64,000 nucleotides of DNA from Variovorax sp. Root411 (GTDB taxonomy: Bacteria; Pseudomonadota; Gammaproteobacteria; Burkholderiales; Burkholderiaceae_C): assembly GCF_001425205.1 (NCBI RefSeq), contig NZ_LMDW01000018.1:155372-219371 (forward strand), given 5' to 3'. Positions 42,182-50,352 of this stretch are shown here, piece by piece. Within the stretch, counting starts at the first letter, position 1. Each line of letters starts with the position of its first letter. A program made the translations under genes and the position numbers. Under the pieces are notes generated by a model that saw only the letters and a list, made by a program, of their open reading frames with translations, had not been told where the DNA came from and searched no databases.

Positions 42182-44879
42182 GCCGCTTTGATTCGGTGAT
42201 CTCATCGTGCGGAACCAGTAAGTACTGCCACGGCGCGGCGCCGACAGTTGCTGCGTGATCCGAAGCGTGCTTGCACCAGCGGGCAGCGGCAGCTGCCTTG
42301 GTCTGAACCTCTTGAGTATTGATGTCGACTCTCGCCTTCGTTTCCACCATGAAGATAGCTGAATCCGTTTCTGCCACGAAGTCAGGGATGTACTCCGGCT
42401 GTTCGCTGCCCAGCTTGTAGTAAATCTGGAACTGCCCCTTGGCTGGCTTGAACCACTTCGAAGCATCGCGTTCCAGAATGACTGCAAAACGACGCTCGGT
42501 GTCCGAGTCAAATTTTTGCAGCGGGTACAAGCAGCGAGTGAATCCACCAAACAGCATCTGCTTGATCTTGCCAAGTTCGGTCAAGGTCTCACGGTAGTGA
42601 TGTGCAGTCTGCCCAGCCACAGCGGTGTAGTTGCACGGTTTAAGTTCCGTGAAGCCTCTGCTCACTTGCACCTCGTACTCGGTGGCCTCTTCCCAGAAGT
42701 GGGCCATCATCTCGGCCCGAATAAGCCGAGCCAGCTCCGCGCCGTAGGTGTCGAACACTTCATGCAACTCGTTCTCGGAATAGTTCTGCGCCTTGTAGTG
42801 CGCAACAGCTTGGCTCGCTAGGTCATAGAGCAACTCTGCCTGCGTGAAGTAGTCGATGTCGTCAAAGTCGATAAGCTTTTTGACGATGTAGTCCTCAAAG
42901 CGCTGCTCCCTGATACCCGCCTCCCGGCTCATGGTGAACTGATGATTCGTGCGCAGTTCCTGCCCCACGATCTCGCGTTGACCTGGCTGGAAGTTAGGCA
43001 GCGAGCCCAGCTTGAACGGGCGGAAGCCGGTGGTGACTTCACCCGTGGGCACCACCGCTATTCGCGGAATGTCGATGGTTTGCTGTACCACGATCTCGGT
43101 GGTCTTGGACACCACTGCCGGCAAATTAAGTGCAGGCTCTCCATCATCCGCGCCAGCCAGCAAGTCACCTTGGGCGGGCTTCAGCCGTTCGGTCACTTCA
43201 GCCAGGATGGCCGACTGCACCTCTGGGGTGAGTAGCGCATTGCTGGTCGGCACGAGGTCGCGCCTGACCTCGTACTTGCCGATCACGTCCATCACCACAC
43301 GCGCGGCGTGGCGCTCGCGCTCCGTGGTGAACACAGGCGCAGGCGCAGCGACCGGTGTCGCCCCCACACTGGCAGGATTGGTGGCAATGGTCGGCCCATC
43401 GGTGAGCCCAAGGCGCATCATCGCGCCTGATCCAACCTGCACGCTCACTTTCTTGTCATCGGCGCTCGGGGCCTCGAGGATCACCTGCTTCAGCCGTATC
43501 GGCGAGTCGCCACGGTTGGCTTCGTCGATGATCTCTTGGAATTTGTCGTGCGCAACGATGTTCAGGCGGTCCACCGCCGCGACACCCGTGCGTTTGCCAT
43601 AGGGAAGACGCAGGCCGCGACCGATGGACTGCTCGATCAGCGTGCGCGCGTTGGCCGCCCGCAGGGGCACGATGGTGTAGAGGTTCGTCACATCCCAGCC
43701 CTCTTTGAGCATGTTGACGTGAATGACGATCTCGGTGGGCTCATCCACACTTTCCACCGCAAGCAGCTTGGCGATCATCTCTTCTTCTTCGGCCCCGGTG
43801 CGGCTGGAGTCCACTTGGATCACCTTGCCCGCGTAGCGCCCCTCATAGAAGGCCGAAGACTCGATCAGTGTCTTGAGCTGTGAGGCGTGCGTGGTATCCC
43901 GCGCGATCACAAGCATGAAAGGCTTGACCACCTTCACGCCGTTTTCCCGAGCATAGGTCAGCAACTCGACCTTGGTTGTTTCGTGCAGGCGAACACCATC
44001 CTCCAGCTTGATCTTTTCGATCTCTTCCGCCGAGTGCGCCTTGGCGTCGAAGTTGCGCTGGGTCACAGCCGCTGGCTCTTTGACGAAGCCGTCTTCCATC
44101 GCCCGCGCCAATGGGTAGTCCATGACCACGTTCTTGAAGGGCACGGGGCCACGCGTGGATTCCACAAACGGGGTGGCCGTCACCTCAAGGCCAAACAGCG
44201 GCTTCAGCTCATTGATGGAGCGCACCCCCGCACTGGCGCGGTAGCGGTGCGACTCGTCCATCAGCAGCACGAGATCGTCCAGGCTGGCCAGGTGGTTAAA
44301 GTAGCTGTCCCCCAGCACCTCCTTCATCCGCTTGATGCGAGGCTCTTTGCCACCGCGAACCTCGGAGTTGATCTTGGAAATGTTGAAAATGTTGATGCGC
44401 ACGTCATGCGCAAAGCCCATGGTCTGGTCTTGAACGACAGTGCCCGTCTGGTCGTAGTTGTCGCCCGTGATGATCAAAGGCGGTTGCTGAGCGAATTCGG
44501 CAACTCCCTTGAAGACGTACTTGGGCGTGTTACGCGTGAAGTCGGCAATCAGCTTGTTGTAGATCGTCAGGTTCGGTGCCAGCACGAAGAAGTTGTTGAT
44601 GCCATGCGCCAAGTGCAAGTACGCGATGAACGCGCCCATCAGGCGCGTCTTGCCGACGCCTGTGGCTAGCGAAAAGCACAGCGAGGGGAACTCGCGTTCA
44701 AAGTCTTCTAGCGTTGGAAACTCAGCTTTCAACGTGGCGAGGATGGCTGCCACATCTTGGCCATGGCCGAGCATGCTCGGCGCAGCTTCGAGTGCGCGCA
44801 CAAGCTTGGCAAGGGACTCCGCCTGCGGCGGACGCAGAGACAGGCGGCCTGCAACAGCGTTCTGGACGCGCGCGCTCAT
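42147..44879 (-). CDS. res: Type III-like restriction subunit: SF2 helicase with C-terminal nuclease
   Basis: A 910-aa protein. It has a Walker A motif SLATGVGKTRLMGAF, a DExH box LLMDESHRYRA, motif III VTATPF and the motif VI region EQSIGRGLRLPYG. The C-terminus has a PD-(D/E)XK-like site, YIPDFVAETDSAIFMVETKARVD, as in type III Res subunits. It would translocate on DNA and cut unmodified targets together with the Mod protein. Its ATG overlaps the mod stop by 4 bp. It is the last gene of the six-gene leftward operon. Single-chain type I-like helicases could look similar, but the nuclease at the C-terminus supports type III. Confidence 0.9.
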   Translation of the reverse strand: MSARVQNAVAGRLSLRPPQAESLAKLVRALEAAPSMLGHGQDVAAILATLKAEFPTLEDFEREFPSLCFSLATGVGKTRLMGAFIAYLHLAHGINNFFVLAPNLTIYNKLIADFTRNTPKYVFKGVAEFAQQPPLIITGDNYDQTGTVVQDQTMGFAHDVRINIFNISKINSEVRGGKEPRIKRMKEVLGDSYFNHLASLDDLVLLMDESHRYRASAGVRSINELKPLFGLEVTATPFVESTRGPVPFKNVVMDYPLARAMEDGFVKEPAAVTQRNFDAKAHSAEEIEKIKLEDGVRLHETTKVELLTYARENGVKVVKPFMLVIARDTTHASQLKTLIESSAFYEGRYAGKVIQVDSSRTGAEEEEMIAKLLAVESVDEPTEIVIHVNMLKEGWDVTNLYTIVPLRAANARTLIEQSIGRGLRLPYGKRTGVAAVDRLNIVAHDKFQEIIDEANRGDSPIRLKQVILEAPSADDKKVSVQVGSGAMMRLGLTDGPTIATNPASVGATPVAAPAPVFTTERERHAARVVMDVIGKYEVRRDLVPTSNALLTPEVQSAILAEVTERLKPAQGDLLAGADDGEPALNLPAVVSKTTEIVVQQTIDIPRIAVVPTGEVTTGFRPFKLGSLPNFQPGQREIVGQELRTNHQFTMSREAGIREQRFEDYIVKKLIDFDDIDYFTQAELLYDLASQAVAHYKAQNYSENELHEVFDTYGAELARLIRAEMMAHFWEEATEYEVQVSRGFTELKPCNYTAVAGQTAHHYRETLTELGKIKQMLFGGFTRCLYPLQKFDSDTERRFAVILERDASKWFKPAKGQFQIYYKLGSEQPEYIPDFVAETDSAIFMVETKARVDINTQEVQTKAAAAARWCKHASDHAATVGAAPWQYLLVPHDEITESKRLNDFLRFEVKI

Positions 44880-46576
44880 TCTTCGGCCTCCCCGAACAGC
44901 CCGCCTTGCCCGGCGCTTGCGAAGGCGGATTTCTTGGTTTTGGTTGCACCAGCGCTGGCAATGAGCGCGGGCTCTTCGGCCTGCGCCATAGGAAGATTGG
45001 CGACGTTCAGGCTGTAGTCGTCATGGCTCCATTCACAGCGGGCCAGCACCATCTTAGGAATCTTCTTCAGGGTCAGGTTCGGCCACCGCTCGGAGGCCTT
45101 GGCTATCGTGATGCCGTGGAAGGCCGCGCAGCAGACGAGCAGGCTCTGTTCGCCGCCCACTTCATCTGAAAGTGCCTGCAATTGCTCAGCAGACAGGTTT
45201 TGAGTTGTGACGTAGATGAAGTCTCGTTCGCTCGAATTGCCGTGCTGCCACCATTGCACCTCGGATGGCGCGTAGGAAAAGCCCTCCAACTTGGCAAGTG
45301 CTTCGGCCAATTGCACAGCGTTGTACTCCGGGTTAATGACCGGGTTTCCCCAGCGATCGTTGACGATGAGACTGGGCGCGAGCTTGTAGTAACGGAAGCC
45401 ACCGCCGCCTTGCCAGTTCACACTTTCGGTGATGCCGCCCTTGTCCTCCCCATCAATGACTTTCTTCAGGCGCGGAATGACGTGGGTGTGGCAATGCTCG
45501 CCAAGCTCAACCATGATCCACCGTCGGCCCATCTTGTGGGCGACCGCGCCGGTAGTGCCGGAGCCTGCGAAAGAATCGAGGACGAGGTCACCGGGATTGG
45601 TGGCCAGATCGAGGACGCGCTTCAGGAGCTTTTCCGGCTTCGGAGTCGCAAACGAATCAATTGGATTGATTGACTTAACCTCTTCTCGTGCTTCATGGTT
45701 ATGCCCGGCATCCGAATGCAACCATATTGTTGGAGCAGGGGGGGCCGCCAGTTTTAACTCAGCCAGGAAGGTCTTTCGCGAAGGATTCGAAGTGCCGTCA
45801 TTACCGAACCAAATTTCATCGTTTTCGTCCATCCTGCGAAGTGCGTCCGCCGGGAAGCGCGGCGAGGTACCCGGAGGAGGAGTCCAAACTACACCGTTCT
45901 TAAATCGAAACTGAAACGCTTGCTCTTTTTCAGACCCAGTACGCTTGGCGTACAGCGGCGTGGCCTTCCAAGGCCCCTTCGGATGACCATCTGGATTTCT
46001 GTATCGGCCGTCCATTTCAGCGGTCCGTCCCAAGCGATTTGGCCTCCACCGTTCCTTGTTCTGCGCATAAATCAATACATGGTCGTGAGTCTCGGCCAAC
46101 CACTTCGAATCGTTTGAAATCGTGTACTTCTTTTGCCACACAGCATTCGAAATAAAATTGGACCGACCGAAAATCTCGTCACACAAAACTTTCAGGTAGT
46201 GCGCTTCGTTGTCGTCGATCGTGATCCACAGCGAGCCATCATCTGACAAAAGCCGTCTGATAATTTCCAGCCGGTCGCGCATTAGTCCAAGCCAGATCGA
46301 GTGTTCGATCCCATCGTCATAGTGCGCAAAGGCACTGCCGGTGTTGTAGGGCGGATCGATAAAAACACACTTCACTTGGCCCGAGAACTCTTGCTCAAGA
46401 GCCTTCAGGGCCAGAAGGTTATCGCCGAAAATTAGTCGGTTATCAAAGAGGTCGTTGTCGCGGAAGCGATGCTTTGAGTGATATGAATTTTCGGAGTTTT
46501 CGAGCAGGATGCGTGGTTCCAACTTGGGCCGCTTCTCCTTCCCAATCCAAGTAAGTTCTAGTTTTTGTTTGCTCAT
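44876..46576 (-). CDS. mod: Type III-like DNA adenine-N6 methyltransferase
   Basis: A 566-aa beta-class methyltransferase. The catalytic DPPY motif comes first (CVFIDPPYNTGSAFAHYDD, near residue 95) and the AdoMet-binding FxGxG later (LDSFAGSGTTGAVAHKMGRRW). The stretch between them would recognise the target sequence. It modifies adenine in the host DNA to protect it from the Res helicase-nuclease. It lies 12 bp after the GHKL gene and overlaps res by 4 bp, so expression is coupled. The recognition site cannot be read from sequence. Confidence 0.92.
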   Translation of the reverse strand: MSKQKLELTWIGKEKRPKLEPRILLENSENSYHSKHRFRDNDLFDNRLIFGDNLLALKALEQEFSGQVKCVFIDPPYNTGSAFAHYDDGIEHSIWLGLMRDRLEIIRRLLSDDGSLWITIDDNEAHYLKVLCDEIFGRSNFISNAVWQKKYTISNDSKWLAETHDHVLIYAQNKERWRPNRLGRTAEMDGRYRNPDGHPKGPWKATPLYAKRTGSEKEQAFQFRFKNGVVWTPPPGTSPRFPADALRRMDENDEIWFGNDGTSNPSRKTFLAELKLAAPPAPTIWLHSDAGHNHEAREEVKSINPIDSFATPKPEKLLKRVLDLATNPGDLVLDSFAGSGTTGAVAHKMGRRWIMVELGEHCHTHVIPRLKKVIDGEDKGGITESVNWQGGGGFRYYKLAPSLIVNDRWGNPVINPEYNAVQLAEALAKLEGFSYAPSEVQWWQHGNSSERDFIYVTTQNLSAEQLQALSDEVGGEQSLLVCCAAFHGITIAKASERWPNLTLKKIPKMVLARCEWSHDDYSLNVANLPMAQAEEPALIASAGATKTKKSAFASAGQGGLFGEAEE

Positions 46577-46588
46577 AGTTGTGCCACC

Positions 46589-48589
46589 TTAACTCTTGTG
46601 CAGGCCGAGCTTGTCAAACAGGATGCGATTGCGACGATTGGCATCCTTAATGAGCTTGTCATAGGAGAGGATTTCTATATATCCGTTGCCGGTCGCTAAG
46701 GGGGAAAAGTACCCCTCGTTATCGGCGGTGCGGTGGTAGCGGCCGAATACTTGCCGATGCAAAGACGGCGTTAGGTCGGCAATGAGATAGCCGGTGTACC
46801 GCAGATTCGTCGGGTTGATCTGGCGGCCGTCAACATCCGTGACGTCACCCTCCGCGATTTCTCGAAACCGCTGGATGACCTGGTCGGCGGGGTCTTTGTC
46901 GTAGTTGTCCCGGCCGGGCCGCTTGAATTCGATGATGACTACACCTCCGCCAGGCAGCTTGTCGGCCTCGGCGACGCCGATAGGTGTGTCATAGAAGAAG
47001 GCGAAGATGTCTGGCTCGCGACCCGACGTGTCGTCGAGCCCGGCGACGCTCTTGAGCTTCTTGTCGGAGGTGAGCAGCGTGTGATAGCACAGCCGCTCGT
47101 CAATGACCCAAAGGTTCTGCTGCTCGAAGAAAACATCCTTCGAGGTTGTGCCCATGGGGAAGATCATTTTGTGCAACACCCTTTCGAGCGGGTACCTGTC
47201 GTCGGTGCGCTTCTTCTTGAGGCTGTTGTTCAACAGGTCGAGAATCGTGCGACGGTGCGCGATGTAGGCAGCGAGCTGTGCCTTGCCGATCTCGTTGGCC
47301 TTCTCGGCGATTTCCTTGAATTTCTCTTGGTACTGCTCGAAGGTTTCAGTCTCAAACAACGCGGCGACGTGTTTGGCCTCTTTGCGTACGTCATCCTCGA
47401 CGATTCGCTTTACGTGCAGGAGAGCCTCATCGAGCTTGTCTTGCGACAGGCCGGGCTGAATCATCTGCTCGATCACCTCTTTGTAGCGAGGATGGGTGAG
47501 CGCTCTGTACTCCGGAGCTTGCTCCACGAACTTCTCGATCTGCCCACGCTTTTCCTCGTTTGTGGACTTCAAGTCACTTGTGAGCAGTGGACGCAATACA
47601 CCGGCTATGCCTTGGTTTAACGCTCGGCGAGAAACAAGCGTCTGCTCCAGTTCGGGCTCTTCATCGCTCTGAAAGGCGATGCGCGTCCGTTCCTGGTTCG
47701 CGTGGTCATCCAGGTACTCCCCGGTAACCAGCACGATGAGGGTGTACGGCGCCTGCTCGTCGTCAAGAAACTTCTCGGGGAGTTCCGGCAACAGGTCTCG
47801 CAGCTTGGTGGTGGTGACTTCACGCCCATTGGCACACAAGTTCAGCTCATGGCGCGAGCGGCCATCGCGGTGGCGATATGCCTGCAAGGCGAACGCGTGG
47901 CCAGACACATCGAAGAACTGCTCTTTGATGTGGGTCAACACGGTGGATTGAAACTGGGTGTGCAGGTCAATCGGCGCATGCCCCGGCGACTCCAGCGTCA
48001 TGGGCGGGCAGGATCGAGCCGCAAACCGAATCAGGAAGTGCGCGATAACGCGCTCGGCGATGGTCTCCGGCTGGGTAGGCCACCCCGCTCGGAACTTTTC
48101 GTTCATGCCGCGCAGAGAAGTCCGCGTGCCGGACGACTCCGCGATATCGGACGTGACATCTGCTCCCTTCAGTTCATCTTCGATGCTGAAGTCGAACTCC
48201 CGCAGCAAGGCTTGATCCTCTTGCTTGAAGACGCTGCGAATGCGGACGGACGAGAAGACCTTCAGGAAGGTGAAGCGGCCTACACCTCGACCACCCAGCT
48301 TGACCTTCGACAGGGTGTGAGCCTCCTTGAACGAAGCCAGATTTCTGTCGTTGAATCCGACACCATCGTCGATGACATCGAAGCCGTCCACGACCAGCGT
48401 TCCGTCTCCACCCTGATGAGCAAGGTCGTTCGATGCAACCAACCGGATGCGAATCGCATGTTTGCTGAAGCCGTCCTGATGCTCCTCGATGGCATCGACG
48501 GCGTTAGAGATGGCCTCGTAGAGAGGCATCATGGCCTTGGCCTGGGAAAGCTCCAGTCGGTCTACCAGACCTTTGATGTTGGCTTGCAC
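46589..48589 (-). CDS. GHKL (MORC/Hsp90-like) ATPase fused to a nuclease-like domain
   Basis: A 666-aa protein. The GHKL ATP-binding fold is at the N-terminus: LYEAISNAVDAIEEH (N box), VIDDGVGFND (G1) and LGGRGVGRFTFLK (G2). A long helical middle (about 340-470) could be coiled coil. The C-terminal third has PDIFAFFYDTP and VVIIEFKRPGRDNYDKDP, a PD-(D/E)XK-type nuclease pattern. Start is GTG at 48589 with GGGAGG upstream, sharing a base with the AIPR stop. An ATP-gated DNA clamp with a nuclease is inferred. Comparative-genomic work has placed MORC-like GHKL proteins in restriction operons (recalled, not checked). Confidence 0.8.
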   Translation of the reverse strand: MQANIKGLVDRLELSQAKAMMPLYEAISNAVDAIEEHQDGFSKHAIRIRLVASNDLAHQGGDGTLVVDGFDVIDDGVGFNDRNLASFKEAHTLSKVKLGGRGVGRFTFLKVFSSVRIRSVFKQEDQALLREFDFSIEDELKGADVTSDIAESSGTRTSLRGMNEKFRAGWPTQPETIAERVIAHFLIRFAARSCPPMTLESPGHAPIDLHTQFQSTVLTHIKEQFFDVSGHAFALQAYRHRDGRSRHELNLCANGREVTTTKLRDLLPELPEKFLDDEQAPYTLIVLVTGEYLDDHANQERTRIAFQSDEEPELEQTLVSRRALNQGIAGVLRPLLTSDLKSTNEEKRGQIEKFVEQAPEYRALTHPRYKEVIEQMIQPGLSQDKLDEALLHVKRIVEDDVRKEAKHVAALFETETFEQYQEKFKEIAEKANEIGKAQLAAYIAHRRTILDLLNNSLKKKRTDDRYPLERVLHKMIFPMGTTSKDVFFEQQNLWVIDERLCYHTLLTSDKKLKSVAGLDDTSGREPDIFAFFYDTPIGVAEADKLPGGGVVIIEFKRPGRDNYDKDPADQVIQRFREIAEGDVTDVDGRQINPTNLRYTGYLIADLTPSLHRQVFGRYHRTADNEGYFSPLATGNGYIEILSYDKLIKDANRRNRILFDKLGLHKS

Positions 48590-50352
48590 TATTGATTTCC
48601 TCCCTGGTTTGGATGCGCCAAGGCCGCCATCAAGCGGCCTTTCACGGATCGACAGTCCGTTTTGTTCTCAAAGACGCTGCGAGCTTGCTTGTTCCACTGA
48701 ACAGCCTGAACGACGGTGACCAAGCGATCTGCCACCAAATCGATTTCGCGAGAGAGCGCCGTCAACTCATCTGCGTTTAGATTCAGCTCAGCTCCGTTGT
48801 GCATCGACAGCCTGATGAAGATCACGTGGAGAACCATCCAGGCACCGTGGCCTAGAACCTCCTTAGCGGGCAGCGTGCCCTGCGGTAGGCCTTGAGGATC
48901 GGCCTCGGCACTTGCACGATCTCGAACCTTGCCGATTACCATGCGGCCGATCTGGGCGATGCGCCACATCTGCTTGGCGGTCAGGGAATCGGCGAACAGG
49001 CGCGCATAGGACTGACGTAACGGATCTGTCGCAGGTACCAGGCCCTCCCGTCCGAAAAGCCTCTTCTTGTCTGACTTCGCTGCCACCAGGTAGTCCTGCC
49101 AATCGTTCGTGGTGACGGTGCACGCCAGATACGGGGCTAGCTCACGAGCACTGAAGGTTGTCAGCGAGGGCGGAGGATCGTCCTGACCATGCTTGACGAT
49201 GTAGTCGATACCTGCCATTCGTAGCGTCTGTTGCCACATGGCCTGCCGCTCATCCAGAGCAGCGAAGTCTTCCAAGTCCACCGCGTTTTGACGGTTTCGG
49301 GATTGAGTCACGCGGTCACCGAAACCGTCCGGTGCGTTGTCCAAGCACACGAGGGTTGCCATGACCATGGCAGGGTTGGCGTCGTAGTGTGCTATGGGTT
49401 CCTTCGCAATAGCGCCAACGGTTTGAGCGCCGTTGATGATGGAAAGCCCTCGGACACGAAATCTCCCTGACTCCCGATGAGGGTCGCGCGGATGCTGTTC
49501 GTTGATGGCATCACAGAGAAACGTGACGCCGTTATTAAAGTAGAAGAAGTGCTGCGCTTCCTCCTGCAAGGTTTCCGTCAAGCCAGTGTTGACGGTCGTC
49601 GTTCCCTTGAAGCGCCTGATGTTTCGGTCAACTAAGCGGTCTTCGTGCTGGACCCAAAGTTCTGCAAGCCGTTTGGCGTCCATGCGACCATAGAACGCCC
49701 TGTAAGGTTGTTGGGTGTGCCCGAAGTCCTTCAGCTCGATGTCGGCCTCAATGGCTTGGGCAGAGATGCCATCCAAGTGAAGGTCGTGAAGGGTGGTGAG
49801 CCCATAGGCATGGCAGCGCAGAAATTCGGGATTCGGCCCGTTGAACGCTCGTTCCAGGTCGAAAAAGATGTCCCGCCGATCATCGGACACGGCCGTCCCG
49901 GAGTAAGCGAGGATAACCTTGACTTTGCAGATGCCGCTGTTTAAGGCATCGGTGATTGCACCGCTGCGGTTCTGAAGCGCATTGTTGAAGCGCCCCCAGC
50001 GCCCCTGGATGAGATCAGTGACGCCGTCCCGAAACTTGGACACATCACCAAGCTCAGGTTCTCCTGAGCCGGACTCCTTGTACTTCGATTGAACGAGCCA
50101 GATGGTCTGATCATTGGCCACGAACACCGAGTCAATGCCGTGATCCAGGCCGCCGTCGATGCTCGCTGCGACGGACTCTTCTAGGCTTGCGCCTGCAGCC
50201 TCGTGCAACACGAACGCCGCAATGGCCTTGGATAGGAAGTTACTGCGGCGAGAGTCCGGGCCGCCCGTTCCGATGATGAGCGCTGCGTAGTCTGCGTCCA
50301 GCTTCTGGCACAGCAGGTCCAGCTCAAGAGGACGAATTGGTGCGGTCGCCAT
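48589..50352 (-). CDS. AIPR-family abortive-infection protein
   Basis: A 587-aa protein with the AIPR signature FFYFNNGVTFLCDAI and VRGLSIINGAQTVGAIAK in the middle. Near the N-terminus, GGLDHGIDSVFVANDQTIWLVQSKYKES has the D...(Q)xK layout of Mrr-like PD-(D/E)XK nucleases, so it may be a nuclease. The ATG at 50352 overlaps the SNF2 stop (TAATG), and the stop overlaps the GHKL start, giving a tightly coupled trio. AIPR proteins have been linked to phage resistance; their mechanism is unclear. Confidence 0.86.
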   Translation of the reverse strand: MATAPIRPLELDLLCQKLDADYAALIIGTGGPDSRRSNFLSKAIAAFVLHEAAGASLEESVAASIDGGLDHGIDSVFVANDQTIWLVQSKYKESGSGEPELGDVSKFRDGVTDLIQGRWGRFNNALQNRSGAITDALNSGICKVKVILAYSGTAVSDDRRDIFFDLERAFNGPNPEFLRCHAYGLTTLHDLHLDGISAQAIEADIELKDFGHTQQPYRAFYGRMDAKRLAELWVQHEDRLVDRNIRRFKGTTTVNTGLTETLQEEAQHFFYFNNGVTFLCDAINEQHPRDPHRESGRFRVRGLSIINGAQTVGAIAKEPIAHYDANPAMVMATLVCLDNAPDGFGDRVTQSRNRQNAVDLEDFAALDERQAMWQQTLRMAGIDYIVKHGQDDPPPSLTTFSARELAPYLACTVTTNDWQDYLVAAKSDKKRLFGREGLVPATDPLRQSYARLFADSLTAKQMWRIAQIGRMVIGKVRDRASAEADPQGLPQGTLPAKEVLGHGAWMVLHVIFIRLSMHNGAELNLNADELTALSREIDLVADRLVTVVQAVQWNKQARSVFENKTDCRSVKGRLMAALAHPNQGGNQ

